Source: Cyathus striatus
Lineage: Eukaryota > Basidiomycota > Agaricomycetes > Agaricales > Nidulariaceae
Length of the DNA stretch: 64,000 nucleotides
Assembly (NCBI GenBank): GCA_025738555.1
Contig: JAOVFP010000005.1
Span: 1,612,001-1,676,000 of the forward strand
Reading direction: 5' to 3'
Below, piece by piece: positions 1 to 13,400 of the stretch. The notes under the pieces are model-generated. The model did no database searches, was not told the origin of the DNA, and saw nothing but the letters and a program-made list of their open reading frames with translations. Every line of letters starts with the position of its first letter. Within the stretch, counting starts at the first letter, position 1. Position numbers and translations under genes: made by a program.

Positions 1-971
1 TTATGAATTATATCGTCGCATACAGATAAAACCTCATCGAGTTCGTACGGGTCTTCAGGGTCGATCTCTGTCCCTGGGGTAGGTGTCTTTAGTGAATTGG
101 CCATATCTAGCCGATGCCTCACCATTTCCCTCAGATCTTTATGCAACGATCGCATAACAAACCACACTTGCTCAGCATTTGATATATGTTGTGCAATCTC
201 TTCTGCTTCTGCTTTGAAATTGCGACGGAACTCTTTCCACACTGTCTTCTGCGTTACTCTAATTCCCCGATTCTCATGCTGCTCATCCATCAGCCTCTTT
301 AGCTTCTCTCGTGAACCCATCTCATTCTCTGGATCGTATTCCCGTAACATCCGCTTCTTAAATTTATCCCACGTTCTATCTTCTCCTTTCCTCTCTGGGA
401 AGCTCTTTACTTGTTTTCTTCTCGGTGAATTAGTGATTGTATTTACCGCAAAGTCCACTTTCGTCTTATCATCAGTTATTTTATGATGTGTAAAAAGTCC
501 TTCTAGAGAGCCTAGCCAGAACACTACTTCACTGCCTTGACCGTTCCATTTTGGCGCATTTTTGCTGTATGGGTCCAAGTCAGGTGCCATGCTTTCTAAC
601 GGTTTAGGTGATGGAGAACAGGAACTCGTTGTTACTGATGAAGGGGGGCTCGGATCAATGTCTGGTGATGACGGGCGTGTATGCGCAGTATTATGTCTAG
701 GACTCCTGAAGGTGAATTGCCTGAAGGATGCCGAAAGGTCTGCTACTGCTCCACTAGGTTCGCTAGCGTACTCGTAATCAGGTTCTCCAAAAGCTCCGGG
801 AAACAACAATGATCCAATATCTGGGTCCGTTGATGAATCAGACGGTGTCTCAAGAAGTCTTGTCTCACGAGGCTTGCTTACTGATGGCCTTGACACAAAC
901 GGGAACAATGGTCTCTCTGGGGATGATAGCGCTGTCTCTGATCGTCTCTGCTCTGCACTAAGCTCTAGCTC
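1..971 (-). pseudogene. Gypsy-type retrotransposon Gag, downstream part, cut by the window edge
   Basis: The minus strand is open without a stop from base 971 to base 1, about 323 codons, and runs off the window. The predicted protein starts with a Ser/Pro-rich linker. A globular part follows with the APKWNGQGSEV...FW signature, charged helices, and a W-x-K-F-K-K-R segment like the Gag matrix/capsid region of fungal Ty3/gypsy elements. Gag would package element RNA into virus-like particles in the cytoplasm. The frame continues at 4,277-4,570 once the 3.3 kb insertion between the two parts is ignored, with the sequence P-E-L-E-L-S rejoined in phase. CpG is abundant and the frame is undamaged, so this retroelement appears younger than most of the window. 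The Gag assignment is by family resemblance. No protease or reverse transcriptase is visible because the window ends. Confidence 0.6.
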
Positions 972-1916
972 GAGGGGTGTTAGCCATTTGGATCATAAAA
1001 AGCCCAGGTTTTATGAAAAAGTGATCACAAAATCCCTGACTTCCATGATCACTGCTAAAATCTAATGGTATTCATTATTATTAATGAATGTATGAGTGAT
1101 CAAAGGTGATCATTGGATATTATAATAGTGTATGATGGATATTAAAGGGCATATTGACTACTAATGAATACTAATGAATGTGAAAGTGATCATAAGTGAT
1201 CATGATATGATATAATGGTGTATTATAGTGCATAATGACTACTGGTGAATACTAGTGGATGTGTAAGTGATCATAAGTGATCATGGTATGTTGTAATAGC
1301 ATATTATAGTGTGTAATGACTACTGGTGAATACTAATGGATGTGGAAGTGATCATAAGTGATCATGGTATAGTATAATGGTGTATTATAGTGTGTAATAA
1401 CTACTAGTTAATACTAATGAATGTGGAAGTGATCATATGTGATCATGATATGTTATAATAGTGTTTTATAGTGCATAATGACTACTGGTGAATACTAATG
1501 AATGTAGAAGTGATCATAAGTGATCATGGTATGTTATAATAGCATATTATTGTGTGTAATGCCTACTAGTTAATACTAATAAATGTAAAAGTGATCATAA
1601 GTGATCATTGTATAAATAATAGCATATTAATTTATAAATGAATATAGGAATATCACATTTTCCCACATGTCACACCTGTCACGCTCGTCACATTCGTCAC
1701 ATATGTCACGAGTGTTACGAATGTCACGCTCCACATATTTGTCACATATGTCACACCTGTCACACCTGTCACGTATGTCACGTATGTTGCATTTGTCATA
1801 CTTGTCACACCTGTCGTATTTGTCACGTATGTCACATGTCTCACATATGTCACATGTCTCATGTATGTCACATGTCTCACATATGTCACATGTCTCACAT
1901 ATGTCAGAATATCTAA
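972..1916 (+). repeat. Left terminal inverted repeat of the 3.3 kb element
   Basis: This arm is the reverse complement of 3,332-4,276 with scattered differences. It contains a unique outer 110 bp, then the 81 bp subterminal repeat array, then an inner tract of GTGACAT-type minisatellite. Confidence 0.8.
1085..1612 (+). repeat. 81 bp subterminal tandem repeat, about seven units
   Basis: Each unit contains the near-palindrome AGTGATCATAAGTGATCAT. Copies begin near 1,094, 1,186, 1,267, 1,349, 1,430, 1,510 and 1,591, and the same array is inverted at about 3,635-4,160. Repeated subterminal palindromes of this kind are typical transposase binding sites in other TIR elements. That role here is inference. 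Confidence 0.75.
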
Positions 1917-2699
1917 CATTGTATCTTTCCTGCCACCTGTTGCAACTTTCCTGACAAGTTGCACATTTCACACTTTACCTATTCACCACATCCATCACAT
2001 CTTTTCTCATATATCACATAGTACTAACTGTATACTACCTTCCCACTATCACATCTCTTATCTCTTTGTCTCACTTCATGTTTAGTTCAATTGTGTTGTT
2101 TTATTCTTGTCACTCATTCTACTATGGTTCCATGTTATTGTTAAAACTTATAACTTTCTAATGTCTCAAGTCTTGATGTCAATATGATACTGTTTTCATG
2201 TCCTGCTAGTACTTATCTATTCATAAGCAAGAACTGCTACATAACCACTTACTCTAATCTGAGACTTAAATAAAACAATTAGTTAAATGTAACAATCATG
2301 TGAGTGCTTAAAATGTATAATTCCCATAACTCAGTGAAGGCTATCAACCTTGACAATTTCAAACTGATTGCAGATGGCATAGTGTCATATATGTCATATT
2401 TGACATGAGATTCTTGAGACAATTATTACACATGTAACTGTATGAATGTCTAAATACTGATGTGAGCTTTGACAAAGATCAGAAATATAAAGATCATTGA
2501 CTTCAACTTGTGTGCTGTGTACAATGCAGTTCTTTGTGTCCAGATATATTATAGCAAGTCATATGTTTCTATTTTAATACTTAAGATTGGTACACTAGAG
2601 ATGTATTCACCAAAACAGGTTTGAAGTAGGGGAATAAAATAGAATCTTCAATTTGTAATGTATGTAATATTTATAGAAGTATGATGTGTAATATAACTG
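1917..2699. other. Unique AT-rich centre of the 3.3 kb element
   Basis: Low-GC sequence without a supported gene or RNA on either strand. Nothing recognisable was seen in it. Confidence 0.6.
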
Positions 2700-2929
2700 A
2701 AAAATGTGATATGTAAGATGACAAATACAGAAAATGTGACATTTGTAACATATAGGGAAGGGATGACATTTGTGACAGATGGGACTGTAAATGAAATATA
2801 TGTGACTAACAAATGTGACATACATAACAGGTGTGACATGTATAAAAAGTGTGACAAGTGTGACAAATGCTACATACATGACATATACAACAGGTGTGAC
2901 AAATATGAGAAGCGTGACATTCGTACTGT

Positions 2930-3335
2930 AACACGTGAGACATGTGACATACGTGAAATGTGTGACATACATGAGACGTGTGATATACATGAGATGTGTG
3001 ATATACATGAGACATGTGACATACATGAGACATGTGACATACATGAGACATGTGACATACATGAGACATGTGACATACATGAGACATGTGACATACGTGA
3101 GACATGTGACATACATGAGACGTGTGACATATGTGAGACGTGTGATATACATGAGACGTGTGATATACATGAGACGTGTGACATATGTGAGACATGTGAT
3201 ATACATGAGACATGTGACATACATGAGACATGTGATATACATGAGACATGTGACATACATGAGACATGTGACATATGTGAGACATGTGACATATGTGAGA
3301 CGTGTGACATATGTGAGACATGTGACATACATGAC
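2930..3335 (+). repeat. 18 bp minisatellite (GAGACATGTGACATACAT units)
   Basis: About 22 head-to-tail units with small variants (ACAT/ACGT, ATACAT/ATATGT). The array is flanked by degenerate GTGACA repeats from 2,700 to 3,590. The unit length is a multiple of three and lacks stops in several frames, which explains the long spurious open frames on both strands. A shorter inverted version is at 1,670-1,915. Confidence 0.85.
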
Positions 3336-4276
3336 AAATACGACAGGTGTGACAAGTATGACAAATGCAACATACGTGACATATGTGAGACGTGTGACAT
3401 ATGTGAGACATGTGACATACGTGACAAATACGACAGGTGTGACAAGTATGACAAATGCAACATACGTGACATACGTGACAGGTGTGACAGGTGTGACATA
3501 TGTGACAAATATGTGGAGCGTGACATTCGTAACACTCGTGACATATGTGACGAATGTGACGAGCGTGACAGGTGTGACATGTGGGAAAATGTGATATTCC
3601 TATATTCATTTATAAATTAATATGCTATTATTTATACAATGATCACTTATGATCACTTTTACATTTATTAGTATTAACTAGTAGGCATTACACACAATAA
3701 TATGCTATTATAACATACCATGATCACTTATGATCACTTCTACATTCATTAGTATTCACCAGTAGTCATTATGCACTATAAAACACTATTATAACATATC
3801 ATGATCACATATGATCACTTCCACATTCATTAGTATTAACTAGTAGTTATTACACACTATAATACACCATTATACTATACCATGATCACTTATGATCACT
3901 TCCACATCCATTAGTATTCACCAGTAGTCATTACACACTATAATATGCTATTACAACATACCATGATCACTTATGATCACTTACACATCCACTAGTATTC
4001 ACCAGTAGTCATTATGCACTATAATACACCATTATATCATATCATGATCACTTATGATCACTTTCACATTCATTAGTATTCATTAGTAGTCAATATGCCC
4101 TTTAATATCCATCATACACTATTATAATATCCAATGATCACCTTTGATCACTCATACATTCATTAATAATAATGAATACCATTAGATTTTAGCAGTGATC
4201 ATGGAAGTCAGGGATTTTGTGATCACTTTTTCATAAAACCTGGGCTTTTTATGATCCAAATTGGCTGACACTTATG
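3332..4276 (-). repeat. Right terminal inverted repeat of the 3.3 kb element
   Basis: Inverted counterpart of 972-1,916, including the mirrored 81 bp subterminal repeats. Confidence 0.8.
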
Positions 4277-4570
4277 CTAGCTCTGGGAATGGTCTAAACT
4301 CTGGCTCTAGCTCTGTGCTCTCTCTTTTCACTGCTTTGCTCTGCTCTGCTCTCGATCTATCTCTTGCTAGCTCTTTCTCTAATGCTTGCTGTGCTCTACG
4401 TTCTGCTCGCGTTTCGCGATCAGTTTTCTGATTCTGAGCGCTACTTGACCCTGAACTCGCTTGTTGATCTGCTGCTCTGTGATGCGCTACAGCTTTGCTG
4501 GGTTTGGGTTCAGCCTCTACCACACTTTTGCCGCTCTTCTTAGATTTCGGCGGAATGGCGAGCGCATTAT
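4277..4570 (-). pseudogene. Gypsy-type Gag, upstream part
   Basis: An open minus-strand frame rich in Lys, Arg, Glu, Ala and Ser (K-P-S-K-A-V-A, then R-A-E-R-R-A-Q-Q-A-L-E-K-E). It ends in F-R-P-F-P-E-L exactly at the target duplication of the 3.3 kb insertion and is in phase with the frame at 971-1. No ATG is visible before an upstream in-frame TGA near 4,585. The true 5' end is therefore uncertain: a frameshift, an unusual start or loss are all possible. The charged, low-complexity composition is common in fungal Gag N-termini. Confidence 0.5.
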
Positions 4571-5702
4571 TACTTATTCAATTCACACTACTCCGCAACG
4601 TTAGCGCTTGTATCTGGTTTACCCCCTCGCGGTGGGCTCCAGATAAAGTACCTAGTTTAGCGCAACGTAGTATAAATTAAAATATATGTAATTTCACTCA
4701 CACCACGTACGCTCACTAAGAAGGTGCTCGGTGGGTAAGACTTGGATGCAAAATGCTTCCGGGCGAAGTAAAGTTAATGAGGAGATGTCAAAGACCGACA
4801 TTCATGAAGGGACATGGCTTAGCGAACGCTTTGATGCGCGTTCCTTAATCTCGGACTTAGCACGGGCTTACGACTTCTCACTTCGCGTTGCACTTAGAAT
4901 CTCAAAGCTCACTCAAATACTAAAGCACGATGCTAGATGGTATTTCTCGGGGCACAGGAGACTGCCTTCCTCTACTTTACTCTACCTATTAAATATCATA
5001 CAGGACTATGGCTAGAGGAACTATATAGTTAGGACAAATACAGTAATTTACACATTAGCTAAGCAGTAAGATAGACTTTTGGACTGGCTACAGATGTCTG
5101 GGATGGACCAGAGTAATCCACGCATGTACAAACATATGAGCGCCAAGAATGCATCCATATGGGAAGATAACGAAGAACAATAAATCGTCCTGCAGGTGAG
5201 ACGCTCCATACGAAGGCGTGATGCTGCGCGCTTTGACGCGTGGAAATGGGAAACGCTGAATAAGCCGGCCGGGAATGCCGGGTCTCAGGCCTATCCAGGC
5301 GCCTATGGCGTGCTGATGCACAGCGCTGGTCCAGCGTGGTTAGATAGCGGCATTTGCCGTGAGTCTAAATCCCCATGCTTTTCCTATGACGCGATAACAT
5401 ATGACTTTGATAACCTATTATTAGAATAGACGCGCGCTTAGCTCGATCTCCGGCCTTACTGGTAACTATTTCCCACCGATATCGAGAATAAACTCTAACC
5501 TCGGTGTTTCTATTTTTAGGTGCTTTCCTACTTAGGCTAGACATGTCCCTTATTAGCGCGAATAATTCCCACACTAGCTAATGGTCCAGGACCTCTACCT
5601 TAGCTACTAAATACAACCCATAGATATTATACCATTTGTAAGTAGCACTTTAGAATATTGAAATAAATGTTTTATAGTGGGTAGAACTACGCTAGGCATA
5701 TT
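4571..5702 (-). other. Possible 5' LTR and leader of the interrupted gypsy element
   Basis: This block lies where the 5' LTR and untranslated leader of the minus-strand gag would be. It is CpG-rich and lacks a supported gene. On the minus strand TGGAGCCCACCGCGAGG (near 4,645-4,629) begins with TGG, as primer-binding sites do, but I cannot match it to a tRNA. A plausible LTR start is TGTGGGAATTATTCGCG near 5,577. Only one LTR is in the window, so the boundaries cannot be confirmed. Confidence 0.3.
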
Positions 5703-5721
5703 AGATGACATAGGGTTGCTT

Positions 5722-6482
5722 TGTAAGGCCTATCAGTGGCCTATGCATGAAATCACCTATAATACATAACCATGTCAGAATCTTAACAGCAATATAATAG
5801 AAACAACACACCAGATCATTGTGTGTGCATGCCAAACAGGCCAGATCAAAGATGGAGAGCAATGAAGTCAGCAGAATACAAAGTTATTCCATCAAAGTCA
5901 ACATATTCCGAAACCAATGAATAAGTCATGTGCCGAACCAACCGACACTCTCAAGACCAAACAACCCCGAAATCAAACATCCTGATTCGGCTCAGACGAC
6001 ACTCATGGAATCGGACACAATAATTGACAATGGCAGAAAAGCGACAACACTTAACATGCGTTGCCACATGCAATTCCCTAAAGCTATGTTTTTCTTTACT
6101 ATAGTTTACTCTATAAATTTTATATGACTCACTTAGATAATTTACATATATAAACCCCTCTGTAGCTAGCTACCTCTCCCTCAGTGAAATACATCTCATC
6201 ATATCTATTTCTATCCTCATCTAGTCATGTTAAGGGTCAGTGGCTCTAGGATTGAGCAGCCCTTAATCAGTTCTATTACCCACAGCTTGTCATATTCACT
6301 CTGGTTACTTATATCTCGCTCTCAGTTGTAGCTTTAATTCAAGTCTTCTAAACTACAATTGTCATTGCATATCAACAAAACACAACTTCAAATCAAATTG
6401 TTGAAGCACAACAGTTGACAGATGCAACCATGCTTGCAAACATCATTAAGTTTACACATTGACACACTCACTTACCCTTACA
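5722..6482. mobile_element. Solo LTR present only in copy A of the duplication
   Basis: Copy B reads GGGTTGCTTACTGGATG without interruption. Copy A has 761 bp inserted at that point, beginning TGTAAGGCC and ending CCCTTACA, with GCTT duplicated on both sides (5,718-5,721 and 6,483-6,486). TG...CA ends with a short inverted repeat and a 4 bp target duplication fit a solo LTR. A TATATAAACC promoter-like stretch lies near 6,149. The parent family is not identified. Confidence 0.75.
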
Positions 6483-6486
6483 GCTT

Positions 6487-9400
6487 ACTGGATGACTGAT
6501 GTATTCTCTGACAATCATTGACAAAGTGGACATTTACATTGTGGCTGTTCAGCATGGTGTGCTCATAACCTCTGAAGATGACATCATTGACATTTGTGAC
6601 ATTCCTTCTGTTCTCAACAACATTACCATTGCTTTTTGCTTCTTGCTAGATTTACATGTACACATGGATATGAAGTGTGGTGGGGTGAAATGCATGATAA
6701 TACCATTGTACTTGTCATCATAAATGAATTCCTTCATGGTCTCCAATCACTTCTTTTGTTAAGCCTGTATGGGGGAGTTAGGCTAGGAGAATGAATTTTC
6801 TCTGGTAGCCCAGCTGCCTTATGCTGAGGGAGATGGAGTACAGGATGCAGGACTTGATCACCAATGAGCATGTTCTGAAACTTGGTTTATTTGCAATTAT
6901 ACCTTCTCTGTTCAGTTTGCTAATTCTTACACCCACAACAAATCCATGTAGAAAAGTAAACAAAGCATGTTTGGTGCTCACTATTCTTGGTTGGATTCCA
7001 GATTCATTCAAGAGGATATACTGGATTGATATGAGGTGCATGGTGTCAGTATTCTCTTCAACATTAGTGCTTGACTATAATAAGTGATGTATGATTTTGA
7101 CTGTCAGCTTACCCATTTGTAATACAATTGGTCCAGGTGTGAGTGTGACTCCAAGATACTGTTGCTTTTACAATTATACATGGAGTGTTCCACAATTCAC
7201 ACTGTGATCATTCTGAATCAGGAAGAAGATTGATTCACTTCATGCAAACTTGTTCACCTGAACACCTACTGAAGGAGAGACTTGCAGATAAGATCACTTA
7301 GTAGTACAATGATTCTATGACTATTTAAATGCACCCCAGTATGAGATCAGAATATAAACATTTTTTGACAACTACTGAACATTTTTGCAGAGTACAAGTG
7401 ACCAGAAAAGTTAGAGATGAAATACTTACAATACTTGAAAATAATACCTACAAGTGAATGAAAATGTTTATTGAAAGGATAGCACAAAACACACCCATGA
7501 ATGGGAACTGAAACATACATAACTGAGAAATAGTTCCATAACAAGAGAGAATGTGTGCCAGAAAGAAAAAAAAGGTGATAACAATCTATACTTAAGATGT
7601 TAATATGCATACCACAAACTTACATTAGTAATAAATAATAGTAGCTAACTATGAAAATTAACTCATGAAATGATGAATAAATGCCCATCTAGGCATGCAA
7701 GCTGACTGAAATGAGCTATGTGTCATATCCTATATTGCCTACCTCTGGACTCTCAGTCTCTTACTCCACTTCTCTCTTTGCTTACTCTGAACATTGCTTA
7801 CTGTACATAGATTACTTGTGTTTCCTTTCTTCCATTCTACTGAGCTATTCCCTCAGTGATGTAGTATACATCTCATAGTGAGTCACTTATCATTCTTAAG
7901 TGTGCCACTATCAGTTTCACCTTACACTGCCATACATGCTCACTTCTTTGACATGTTTTATTATGTTTAATTAGTTATAGTATTCATTCTGTGTATGCCT
8001 ACCCTGACTGTACTTCTCTACTGGCCAAGGCCAGCAGCAGCCTTTACTTACTCTGAGTCTCTAGTATTTAAGTAGCACTCAATTTGTACTTAGTTCTTAG
8101 TTTCATATTGAACTACATCCTCACTCCTTGTCTGACTTGAGTTACACCTCTCATCTCTATCATCTCTCATCTTCTCTGAAGGGCTTTCCCTTACTCTGAA
8201 ATACAGGACCAGGAATCCCAGGGGCACAGCACACATGGCAGACAATCAGCTGTCAACTTGTGAAAAGGACATGCACTGTCAACTTACCTGTCAATTTACA
8301 ATTAGTGACACAGTGTCATGCACTAGGACTTGAGCCAATGAGTAATCCTTCTGAGGAATGAGTTGGTTTGTCCTTCATTAGTTGCAGTGGCACTTGGTCA
8401 TTTATTTAGCATCTTTCTCAAATGTTATTCTATGATAATACACTGATGGCAACTTTCTAAATTTAAATAATTACTTTGTGGCAAGGACACAAGTTCTTTG
8501 GTGTCCTTGCAAAACCTATAAATTGATTCTGAGTGAATGAAGTGATAAATGACAAAAAATATGAAATAAAGATAACTGTGTGATCTTGCTATCACTTATG
8601 TATTACTTCATCATCAGTTGTTGTGAAAATATGTCTTTGATATCATGAATTTAAGTCCCTTTTGTAAATTATACAACTATTTGTCTTTCATAGAATTTAA
8701 GTGAAACAAAGGCCATTGACTGGTCTTAATAAGTGGTAGCTGACTTAGCTTGAGGTTTACAAAGGTTTTTAGTTATTTTCTTTGTGCAATTGAACTGATC
8801 TGTGGTAGCCACTGTGACATCTGTCACCCTTTGTAAGCCCTACAAACAAGTTGACAATAGAGTTGACAGCACATGTTTGAACATGAGTTGACAGCTAATT
8901 GCCTGCCATGACATAAGCTGAAGTCAAAGTCCTACCCCCTGAGTTGTTATTCTCTGCTTTCATCTAATACTTACCTCTTGCTTCTCCATAGTCTCCCCCT
9001 CATACTCCACTGCCAAGTCAGGCTAGGGGCACAGTCATGACACTATGAGAATACACATGTCCCTGAAAGATCCAATCAGATAGTAACAGGGGACTATAAA
9101 CTCATTTGTTATGAAACATATTCAAGTGTCCATAATATAGAGCATGCATTCTGGCTGCACTGCAAAAATGTAGTTTTCATTATTTTCATTTCCACACCTC
9201 ATTACTTACACACTGTCATTCACATGATCTTTCTTACATACATAAATGTCATACCTCCCCATCTGAGAATACAGTTTCACATTCCCTCCTCATTCATCTC
9301 TAATGCAAGCTCACTAGGATCTGGAGGTTGAATGGATGTGCCAGCCACTCACACAATTTCTTTATTGAGTGGATATCACCAAGCAGTATTCATCCTCTTC

Positions 9401-10486
9401 AATATATGAGAGTTTGCTTGATATGTCTATGCCTTCACCTAGAGTGTCTCCAGCTTCTTCTCTGTCATTTCCACTACCTTCACCAATTCTGACACCCTCC
9501 ATGATGCCCACAAGGGAGAGCTATTCAAAGGAGACTTGGTAGTAGATTAGTAGATGCTGAATGAATTTGCTCATGTGAGGGGTGTGGTGATTCTGGTCTA
9601 TAGTGTTTCAGGTGAAAAGGGGTATAGGGTTCAAATACACCATCAAGAGTGGTGTTAATTTTCTCACCGCTGATTAACAGCTCTAGGAGGAGCAATTACA
9701 TGATATCAATATGCAGCTCAATGCTACAGTGCCTCCACTTCAAGTGCTACCAGTGTTTACTTTGCCATAGCCACATTCTATGTCTACTGTGGGAACTGTG
9801 TAGGGCATCATTCATTCTCAACTACCTACTTTAATGCTGTCTTCATTGTCTATGCATATAAAGGTTATCAAATGGGGAGTGGTACTGACAGAGAGACTTA
9901 GTAGTAGATATTCTTCAAGGCCAATCATATGAGGGGCATGGTATACTCTACTTTAAGCTATCTGATGGAGAAGGATTGGATATGATATTGATTATGCTGT
10001 GTATTTTTCATTGTCTTTGGGTTTTAACAATGGAAAATATCTGGCTAGTTGATTATCAAATAATTTCATTGTTTTACAATGTGTCACATTGGTATATTCA
10101 TTACTTTTACTATGAGCTACATATGATCTCTGGCATGAATCAATCTATTGGTAAAGGAATCTAATTATTCTTTCATCATCTAGCTTGTTACACCTCTTGC
10201 AGAGTTAAATAAATAATCATGGCAGTTAGATGGATCAACATTTTGCTGTTTCTCTGAATGGTGCTCACCACCTTGTGTTACTTCATTAATTGATCTGATA
10301 TGTCATATTTTGTGAACATGTGTTCAGTTGCCATTATTATGAGTGTAGATAGTTGTTTAACATATGACTATTTGTTCTTTTCACTTACTTATGATGCCAC
10401 TACATGTCAAATTGCTATGTAACACAATGAAATATATAACAAAAGATTTACAGGGAAGTTCAAAATTGTAACACAACTTTAAGTAT
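6487..10486. other. Duplicated AT-rich, CpG-poor intergenic DNA
   Basis: Apart from the insertion at 8,234-8,910, no supported gene was found. Short open frames (for example 6,499-6,723) are conserved in copy B but resemble no known family and are open on both strands. Sequence conservation here simply follows the recent duplication. CpG dinucleotides are nearly absent. Confidence 0.5.
8234..8910. mobile_element. 677 bp TIR element (MITE-like), only in copy A
   Basis: Copy B reads GCACAGCACATAAGC. Copy A has a 677 bp insert there, flanked by ACA on each side (8,231-8,233 and 8,911-8,913). The ends are inverted repeats of about 28 bp, CATGGCAGRCAATYAGCTGT reading inward, with three or four differences. 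There is no coding capacity. A 3 bp duplication and small size suggest a non-autonomous DNA element. The family is not assigned. Confidence 0.85.
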
Positions 10487-13400
10487 CTAGTTATAATGGT
10501 GTACTACAATGTAGATGAAAAATGAAACAACCAGCCCCATAATAATGTGATGAATGAAAAAAATATCAAAATATCTCTCCTTTTCATCCTCTGTCAATAA
10601 ATAGCAAACACTTGAAGTTTCTTTCTTCTTGATAGATGACAAATGATGGTCATTGGTTTCTGAATGCTCATGCTCTTTGTCTTCTTTAATAGGATCAGTA
10701 ACTGCCAATTCATTTTCTTCTTTTACAATATCAGAACTTTCAGATAAATGATCAATGGAAAGATCAAGGTGTCTGGGAAGTGTTGGAGAGCCAGTTTTAC
10801 ATTGAGCCCAATCAGATCCATGAACAAAATTTGTGAAATCAACTTGACACAAGTTGTAATTTGGCAATATTTGAACAGTATCAGGACTACACAACTGTTT
10901 CCTGTTATTAAAAGGAACCCAAAATAGTGTATTTTCACTGCTATTTTTCACCCACCCATCTGAATTACAAGATGAAAAAATTTGTGTACCTCCAAGTGAA
11001 TGAAGTTTGTTGTAGTAATTTGAAGTGGGGGCTATATTCCACACATGTAATATATTACCATTTGAGCTGGAGACCACTTGTGTTTCATCAGGAGAAAATG
11101 CCACTGTCACCCAATCACTGTGGCCTTCAAATGGTCCAGCAATTGTTTTTCCATTCTCCACATTCCACACTTTAACAGTTTCATCATATGAGCCAGAAAC
11201 CACTTGTGTTCCATCAAGAGAAAATGCCACTGATGTCACATAATGACTGTGGCCTTCAAGTGGTCCAGCAATTGTTTTTCCACTCTCCACATTCCACACT
11301 CTGACAGTTTTATCATATGAGCCAGACACCACTTGTGTTCCATCAGGAGAAAATGCCACTGATCTCACTGAAATACTGTGGCCTTCAAATGGTCCAGCAA
11401 TTGTTTTTCCACTCTCCACATTCCACACTCTGACAGTTTCATCATGTGAGCCAGACACCACTTGTGTTCCATCAGGAGAAAATGCCACTGATGTCACATA
11501 ATGACTGTGGCCTTCAAGTGGTCCAGCAATTGTTTTTCCACTCTCCACATTCCACACTCTGACAGTTTTATCATGTGAGCCAGACACCACTTGTGTTCCA
11601 TCAGGAGAAAATGCCACTGATCTCACCCAATCACTGTGGCCTTCAAATGGTCCAGCAACTGTTTTTCCACTCTTCACATTCCACACTCTGACAGTTTTAT
11701 CATCTGAGCCAGACACCACTTGTGTTCCATCAGGAGAAAATGCCACTGATATCACCCAATCACTGTGGCCTTCAAATGGTCCAGCAATTGTTTTTCCATT
11801 CTCCACATTCCACACTCTAACAGTTTTATCATATGAGCCAGACACCACTTGTGTTCCATCAAGAGAAAATGCCACTGATGCCATATAATGACTGTGGCCT
11901 TCAAGTGGTCCAGCAATTGTTTTTCCACTCTCCACATTCCACACTCTGACAGTTTTATCATATGAGCCAGACACCACTTGTGTTCCATCAAGAGAAAATG
12001 CCACTGATGTCACATAATGACTGTGGCCTTCAAGTGGTCCAGCAATTGTTTTTCCACTCTCCACATTCCACACTCTGACAGTTTTATCATCTGACCCAGA
12101 CACCACTTGTGTTCCATCAGGAGAAAATGCCACTGATGTCACTGAACCACCATGGCCTTGAAATGGTCCAGCAATTGTTTTTCCACTCTCTACACTCCAC
12201 ACTCTGACAGTTTCATCATGTGAGCCAGACACCACTTGTGTTCCATCAGGAGAAAATGCCACTGATCTCACTGAATTACTGTGGCCTTCAAATGGTCCAG
12301 CAATTGTTTTTCCACTCTCCACATTCCACACTCTGACAGTTTTATCATGTGAGCCAGACACCACTTGTGTTCCATCAAGAGAAAATGCCACTGATCTCAC
12401 TGAATTACTGTGGCCTTCAAATGGTCCAGCAATTGTTTTTCCACTCTCAACATTCCACACTCTAACAGTTTTATCATATGAGCCAGACACCACTTGTGTT
12501 CCATCAGGAGAAAATGCCACTGATGTCACCCAATCACTGTGGCCTTCAAATGGTCCAGCAATTGTTTTTCCACTCTTCACATTCCACACTCTGACAGTTT
12601 TATCATCTGAGCCAGACACCACTTGTGTTCCATCAGGAGAAAATACCACTGATGTCACCCAATCACTGTGGCCTTCAAATGGTCCAGCAATTGTTTTTCC
12701 ACTCTTCACATTCCACACTCTGACAGTTTTATCATATGAGCCAGACACCACATATAGACCATCAGGAGAATAAGCTACACTACTCACAGATGAATTAGTA
12801 TGTAATACTGTATCTAGCATTGCATTCCAGACTCTGTCTCTTCCTTTTCCAATTGAAAGTATATTTTTGAAGAAAGGTGAGAAATGTTTTATAATCAATG
12901 AGTTCTCAGGTGCAAATGATAGTGCTGACATATATATATCTGTTATACTCCTTGTGAAAGGAGTGTAAAAATTTGTAAGAAGATTTATACCATCTTCAAT
13001 GAAATTAAGTTGATTTGAGTTTATCTAATTAATATTAGGTATTTCATTTGCTTTAAATAGCTGACATCATACCTTTGTACATAATGTTAATGTTTTCATG
13101 ATTTGTAGTGCTGTCTGTATCTCATTTAAGATACTCATGACTTCCAACCAGTATAAGAACTTGCAATATAGAAACTTATTTAATTCCATCCTCAAAGAAA
13201 TATAATCACATTTTTCATGTTCTATCATTTCAATATAATGCATACTCCAATATTTGCAACAATATTGAAGATATGTAGGTATATGCTCATTAATAATTTT
13301 TGTTAAGTTTTCAATGTCTTTATTTGCTACATATGATGATTTAATATTGCATATATTAAATTTTAGTTTACTGTTGAGAATTTTAAAAACCATTTTGGTC

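Larger units (their letters stand above)
972..4276. mobile_element. 3.3 kb long-TIR element loaded with satellites, inserted in gag
   Basis: The two ends are inverted copies of each other over about 945 bp (972-1,916 against 3,332-4,276), starting near GTGTYAGCCA and TTTGGATCATAAAAAGCC. The direct repeat CTAGCTC flanks it at 965-971 and 4,277-4,283. Removing the element plus one copy rejoins the Gag frame. No credible transposase gene lies inside. The long open frames at 1,627-3,620 are by-products of an 18 bp tandem repeat open in several frames. It is best read as a non-autonomous cut-and-paste element. The superfamily is not assignable. A 7 bp duplication, or 8 with one mismatch, would suit hAT-like or Zisupton/Dileera-like elements. 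Confidence 0.8.

Noticed and set aside
97..486. Plus-strand frame of 129 codons
   Set aside because: Antisense to the Gag frame and starts at TTG.
2930..3335. Regular repeats resembling a CRISPR array
   Set aside because: Head-to-tail units without unique spacers, in a eukaryotic transposon.
1627..3620. Long overlapping open frames (up to about 300 codons) on both strands with Cys-Asp or Met-Ser-His repeats
   Set aside because: They translate an 18 bp minisatellite that is open in several frames on both strands; no non-repetitive sequence or start context.
6499..7041. Short frames conserved between the duplicated copies
   Set aside because: Conservation follows the recent segmental duplication; frames open on both strands and no family match.
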